The notes beneath the pieces are model-generated. The model saw only the letters and a list, made by a program, of their open reading frames with translations. It was not told where the DNA came from and did not search any database. Below are positions 61,038-64,000 of a stretch of 64,000 nucleotides of DNA, one piece after another (position 1 is the first letter of the stretch; each line of letters begins with the position of its first letter). Location: assembly GCA_916610825.1 (NCBI GenBank), contig OU744446.1, positions 38,540,261 through 38,604,260 on the forward strand, in the 5' to 3' direction. The translations under genes were made by a program, and so were the position numbers. This DNA comes from Haliclystus octoradiatus (taxonomy: Eukaryota; Cnidaria; Staurozoa; Stauromedusae; Haliclystidae).

Positions 61038-63245
61038 TTATTCAGTACTACCTGATAAACATACATTGTTTTTTTTCACAGGACTGATATATAATAATAT
61101 TATAGTTATGAAAGCAGAAAATATTTATATTATGATGTAAAATTATTGGATATACTTTACACACTGCTATATACTATACTATACTATACTTTACACTGCT
61201 AAGTCAGTGGAATTTCTAATTATACTAACCTCGGTACCATAGAAGAGAGGATGGATGGTGAAAGAACAATTGCATAATGATTACACATGAATCATAGCAA
61301 GCAGTGATTGGTTAAACTCTTGATTTACAATAATTGTACTAAATACAAGTTATTGTTTAGTTTCCCATTTTTCTTACATAACAAGGACCTATGATAGCTT
61401 GGGTTGTAGGCGACATGTGCCATTGTGCCCACTATTCCTCTACCACAAAACAACCATGTTCATCTTTCTACTTAGTGTGTATATGTGACATGGTTAGAAT
61501 CATGCCTTTCTTATAAACTTGGCAGCTTTTGAGTAAATGATGATGGTTATTATTAATGTTTCTTTAGTTTTGTAAATTCTCAATTGTAAAAAAGATAAAC
61601 CAAGATAAACCTTCCCACCTACTAACGTTTTAATGCTAATTATTTTATTTGTTTATCTATTCTAGACTACAATGTCTGTTTGTTGACTTTCCTTATACAA
61701 TAACAAAATTAGATGGTAGAATCCATGAATCCCAAGTGCAAGATGCGATTCGTGGAATTGTCGAAATCATTCGTAGACGTACTAGACCAAACCCGACGAT
61801 TTCATCTTTACCAGATACAGTTCCTGATCTTAGGTGAGCATTGAATAACCATTTCTTACCTAGAACCTTACTGTATGCAGGGTTCGACAAAGTCAGGAAA
61901 CTTGGAAACGTTGTTTGCAGAAGGACGCTAAGGAAATTCAGAAAAAGAAGGCTAGATCATCAGAAAAATATAAAAAATAAATTTTAGGTTTTATGTTTCT
62001 TAAGTAATTAAGATTGCTCAAATGTTGATCTAAAAAGTTGAGGTTTGCAGAAGGTTTAAACATGACATAACAGTGTAAACCACTTAAGTGCAATTCAAAT
62101 AAATTAATTGCCCGCATCCAGCTTATCTGCAACCTGGCTTTGAATCCCTATAAACTATTTTGTGGTCAAGTCCTTGTTAATCAATTTCGGATAAGTGCAA
62201 AATTGGCTAAATGCAATTAAAATTGTTGACAATTTTGACTTGCACTTGAGTGGGCTACACTAAAATACCTTTATGACGGTGTTCCCCATTTTGCGATCAA
62301 ACTGTAAATGTTAATGAGTAATCCCTCTGTTCTGTTCTCTCTTCTAGAATCCTACTATGTGCCATGTGTGGTGACCACTTCCCTGTTGAACTGATTCTTG
62401 GTCCGCTACTCCATCATCAATCATGCTACAGTAGCACAGGGAGTCCAGACACAATTATGCTAGAGACATATGTTGGTCCAACGAAGCGAAATGTGTCCAT
62501 AACGCTGACTTCTTATCATCGTAAGTTCATATGTATTATGTCACTACTGTAGGCCTATTGAATATTTGTAATAATATTTTTCTTCTAATTGTTTTCTACT
62601 CATTTTCAATGGTGTCAGAATTAAATGTCAAAATTTTAATTTTGCAATGTGAAGCCCGGATAAGATGGGTGTATGGCGTTTTATTAACATGAGCAATGCT
62701 TTAGTAATTGTATATGTTTAGTAATGAGTCACATACGCAAGAAGCAACGTACACTACAGTGTAACCCGCTTAAGTTCAATTCGGATAAATGAAATTCCCG
62801 CTTATCTGCAACCTGAATCTGAAAACCTATTAAACTATTTTCTGGTCAAATGTTTGCTAAGCAATTTCGGATAAGTGCAACTTCGGATAAATGCAACTGA
62901 AATCGTTGGCAATTGTTACTTGCACTCAAGCGGGTTACACTATAATACAAGGTAGCCGTCAAGAAATCAAGCAGCAAACCACATTAAATTTATCCCCAAC
63001 ACCTCCAACAATCAATCAGTTTAAAGGATAGGGTAATCATCTTCCAGCATTTAACAACAAATTAATGTATATTTTAATGATTTAATAATATTTTCCTCTT
63101 GAAACCATCCTTCAATATCTATCTCTGGTTTTCTGATTCAAATACTAACTCTATTCTCAGGTGCGTATGGTTTGAGAAATTCGCTATATCATGGATACAT
63201 TCTGGTTTATTCTGCGACAAGAAAGGCTTCTTTAGAAATGTTAAG
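51026..63245 (+). CDS. ARHGAP35: p190RhoGAP (ARHGAP35/ARHGAP5 type), 5' seven coding exons, 3' end outside window
   Basis: Exons 51026-52785, 56149-56263, 56972-57107, 58416-58599, 61666-61833, 62348-62520 and 63161-63245 give 873 codons in consistent phase. The gene continues to the right; vertebrate proteins have about 1,500 aa. Exon 1 encodes the N-terminal GTP-binding domain (VVGLSG...GTGKSCLCNRFVRP, residues 15-39; TKCDE G4 motif; VETSA) and the FF-domain region (~250-540). HTSVFSASDFGG and FLKWF-like blocks match p190 closely. Later exons encode the two pseudoGTPase-like folds (GILVIGRSGLAHEL; RILLCAMCGDHF; HGYILVYSATRKASLEMLR). The RhoGAP domain is not in view. Role by family: adhesion- and kinase-regulated inactivation of RhoA. 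Vertebrates keep nearly all of this in one giant exon; here it is split after the FF region. Confidence 0.95.
52786..56148 (+). other. First coding-region intron of p190RhoGAP (3.4 kb)
   Basis: It begins with a TA microsatellite (52801-52820), carries a 24-bp minisatellite near its 3' end (55763-55985), and has a segment near 53900 shared with a RASEF intron (19325). No gene is supported. Confidence 0.65.
55763..55985. repeat. 24-bp minisatellite
   Basis: About nine units of the form ATACTGTATTATATATTATC plus ACAT, with minor variants. It accounts for a long repetitive minus-strand frame (YNTVYVII repeated), which is therefore not a protein. It lies about 165 bp before the next p190RhoGAP exon. 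Confidence 0.9.
56668..56817. mobile_element. 150-bp TIR MITE (pogo-like ends)
   Basis: Left end CAGTCTAACTTGCTTAATAT, and right end complement CAGTCGAACTCGGTTAATAT. The interior repeats GGGATATTAAGCNAGG. It lies in the intron 56264-56971. A possible relative starts near 35099. Confidence 0.7.
57372..58245 (+). repeat. Unrecognised repeat with a decayed open frame
   Basis: 57372-57520 matches the repeat at 14279-14425. The adjacent DNA (57650-58245) has a base composition less AT-rich than its surroundings. One plus-strand frame at about 57678-57940 stays open for over 80 codons without a starting Met, including LLPPSCALLDSLLAFSVTKK, and then breaks. This looks like a fragment of a mobile element or dead gene. 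I do not recognise the protein family. Confidence 0.4.
59211..59372. mobile_element. hAT-like MITE relic
   Basis: It shares with the 35491 and 16480 elements GGGATCCTAGATCG, CAGAAGAAAATTG, the GGTCAATCCTCAACAAAA block and AGGCTGAACCTTTATC. The terminal bases and target duplication are no longer clear. Confidence 0.55.
60431..60845. repeat. 179-bp tandem repeat, about 2.3 copies
   Basis: A unit starting TTCGATAATGATTCCTCTTT begins at 60431, 60610 and 60789 (period 179). The first two copies are almost identical and the third breaks off after about 55 bp. Very low divergence implies a recent duplication, or an assembly artefact. Confidence 0.9.
60998..61075 (-). repeat. (ATG)n microsatellite with retroposon tail, copy 2
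   Basis: About thirteen CAT units on the plus strand are followed by TTTATTCAGTACTACCTGAT and AAACATACATTG, parallel to 39642-39716. Confidence 0.65.
61878..62057. mobile_element. hAT-like MITE relic
   Basis: It begins CAGGGTTCGACAAAGTCAGG and has GGAAATTCAGAAAAAGAAGG and a GCAGAAGGTTTAAA right part, similar to the 35491 family. It is adjacent to a T2 MITE that begins at 62071. Confidence 0.5.
62071..62262. mobile_element. TIR MITE, family T2, copy 1
   Basis: Ends CAGTGTAAACCACTTAAGTG and CACTTGAGTGGGCTACACTA. The middle includes TCAATTTCGGATAAGTGCAA. It is about 80% similar by eye to the 62757 copy. A third, worn copy lies at about 25570-25740. Confidence 0.7.
62757..62942. mobile_element. 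TIR MITE, family T2, best copy
   Basis: Left end CAGTGTAACCCGCTTAAGTT and right end complement TAGTGTAACCCGCTTGAGTG. It is flanked by TA on both sides (62755-62756, 62943-62944), as expected for Tc1/mariner/pogo-type insertion. It has no coding capacity. It lies in the intron 62521-63160. Confidence 0.8.
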
Positions 63246-63924
63246 GTAAGTAGACATGAATTATTTTTATAATTTTGGTTCAAGGATTTCTGACTGTTGA
63301 GTATTGAACTCTAAACGAGAGTTTCTCCACCGGATAAAATGCTTCTCTGCAGAATACTTTTTGTGGCTACTTTCAACGCAACATTTTGGCTGCTCTATGT
63401 TCTCCACTACATAAAACTTGATGCACAAATTTTTTTCTAAAATTTTAATTTTGTAAATCCATAATATCACGTGTATTGGTAACAGTGTTCTGATGTATAC
63501 TTTAATTAATTAGAAATTTGCAAAAGTTTCATGTTGTGTAACTTATTACAAGATAAGGGCATAATTGCAGATTACTTTACATGCATTGTGGATTATTATT
63601 ATTTTCGAAAAGATTAATTAGTTATTTTAGGCCAAAGCAAAGAAGTAGAATCTCAAAAAAGTAGGAACAATTTGAACTACAAATTTCGCTGAATTGAAAT
63701 GTCACAGCTGCTCCTGCATGGCCTTTACATCACACTGCACATGAGTATTTTCTAATGGAAATATTCCTTAACAGTGATGATATCCCAAAGTTAGAAGTTA
63801 AATGTGTAAAAATGTAGATAAGATTTTTAAACTAGAAGCAAAAGAGTATGGCATAATTTAAAAATGCATTATTGAAATTCGAAATTATTAGATTTCTTTT
63901 CAGATTATTCAGAATATTGCTCTG

Positions 63925-64000
63925 CAGTGAAACCTGTATATTACAGCCAGCTATAATAAATTGACAACTATATGCAGGTGGTCTTTATATACAGAGTCAG
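63925..64000. mobile_element. T1 MITE cut by the window edge
   Basis: CAGTGAAACCTGTATATTAC, CAGCCAGCTATAATAAATTG and AGGTGGTCTTTATA match the left part of the 39809 element. The rest of 63246-63924 is intron sequence without recognised content. Confidence 0.7.

Larger units (their letters stand above)
58600..61665 (+). other. 3.1-kb intron of p190RhoGAP
   Basis: It contains a hAT-like MITE relic (59211-59372), the 179-bp tandem repeat (60431-60845) and a CAT microsatellite with retroposon tail (60998-61060). No gene is supported. Confidence 0.65.

Noticed and set aside
1-64000. Search for a bacterial-type defence system, CRISPR array or operon
   Set aside because: All coding evidence is spliced eukaryotic genes with separate orientations and polyadenylation signals. 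No such structure is present.

Overview
The window reads as AT-rich animal nuclear DNA. The genes are split into many short exons with GT-AG introns, AATAAA signals follow the stop codons, and introns and spacers are full of SINE and MITE debris. The gene content (RASEF-type large Rabs, FAF2, group XII sPLA2, a UBE2F-like E2, a selenocysteine secreted glutathione peroxidase, p190RhoGAP) is metazoan. Intron style and compactness suggest an invertebrate deuterostome, plausibly an ascidian, but the species is not established by anything I can see.

Layout. 1-8913 (+): the 3' part of a RASEF-like gene (coiled coil plus Rab GTPase). 10001-24319 (+): a complete second RASEF gene (four EF-hands, coiled coil, Rab GTPase, 831 aa), head-to-tail with the first and sharing exon sizes and phases, so a tandem duplication. 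26214-41184 (+): FAF2/UBXD8 (449 aa, 14 exons). 42503-44101 (-): group XII secreted phospholipase A2, ending in KAEL. 44598-45238 (+): a nearly intronless NEDD8-conjugating E2 (UBE2F-like), divergent from the PLA2 gene. 46474-48293 (-): secreted glutathione peroxidase with an in-frame UGA read as selenocysteine. 51026-63245 (+, runs off the right edge): p190RhoGAP (ARHGAP35/ARHGAP5 type), first seven coding exons; the RhoGAP domain would lie beyond the window.

The genes do not form one pathway. FAF2 (ER-associated degradation), the KAEL-tailed phospholipase and the secreted selenoprotein all use the ER or secretory route, but I see no evidence that this neighbourhood is functional. The two Rab genes are the most interesting pair: their GTPase cores depart from consensus in different places.

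The repeat layer is informative. There are two tRNA-derived SINE families (here SINE-A and SINE-B), several hAT-like MITEs (two with perfect 8-bp target duplications, one of them nested in a SINE-B copy), two pogo/Tigger-like terminal-inverted-repeat families, a long-arm foldback element, a 24-bp minisatellite and a 179-bp tandem repeat. No prokaryotic system, CRISPR array, retrovirus-like element, rRNA or genuine tRNA gene was seen.
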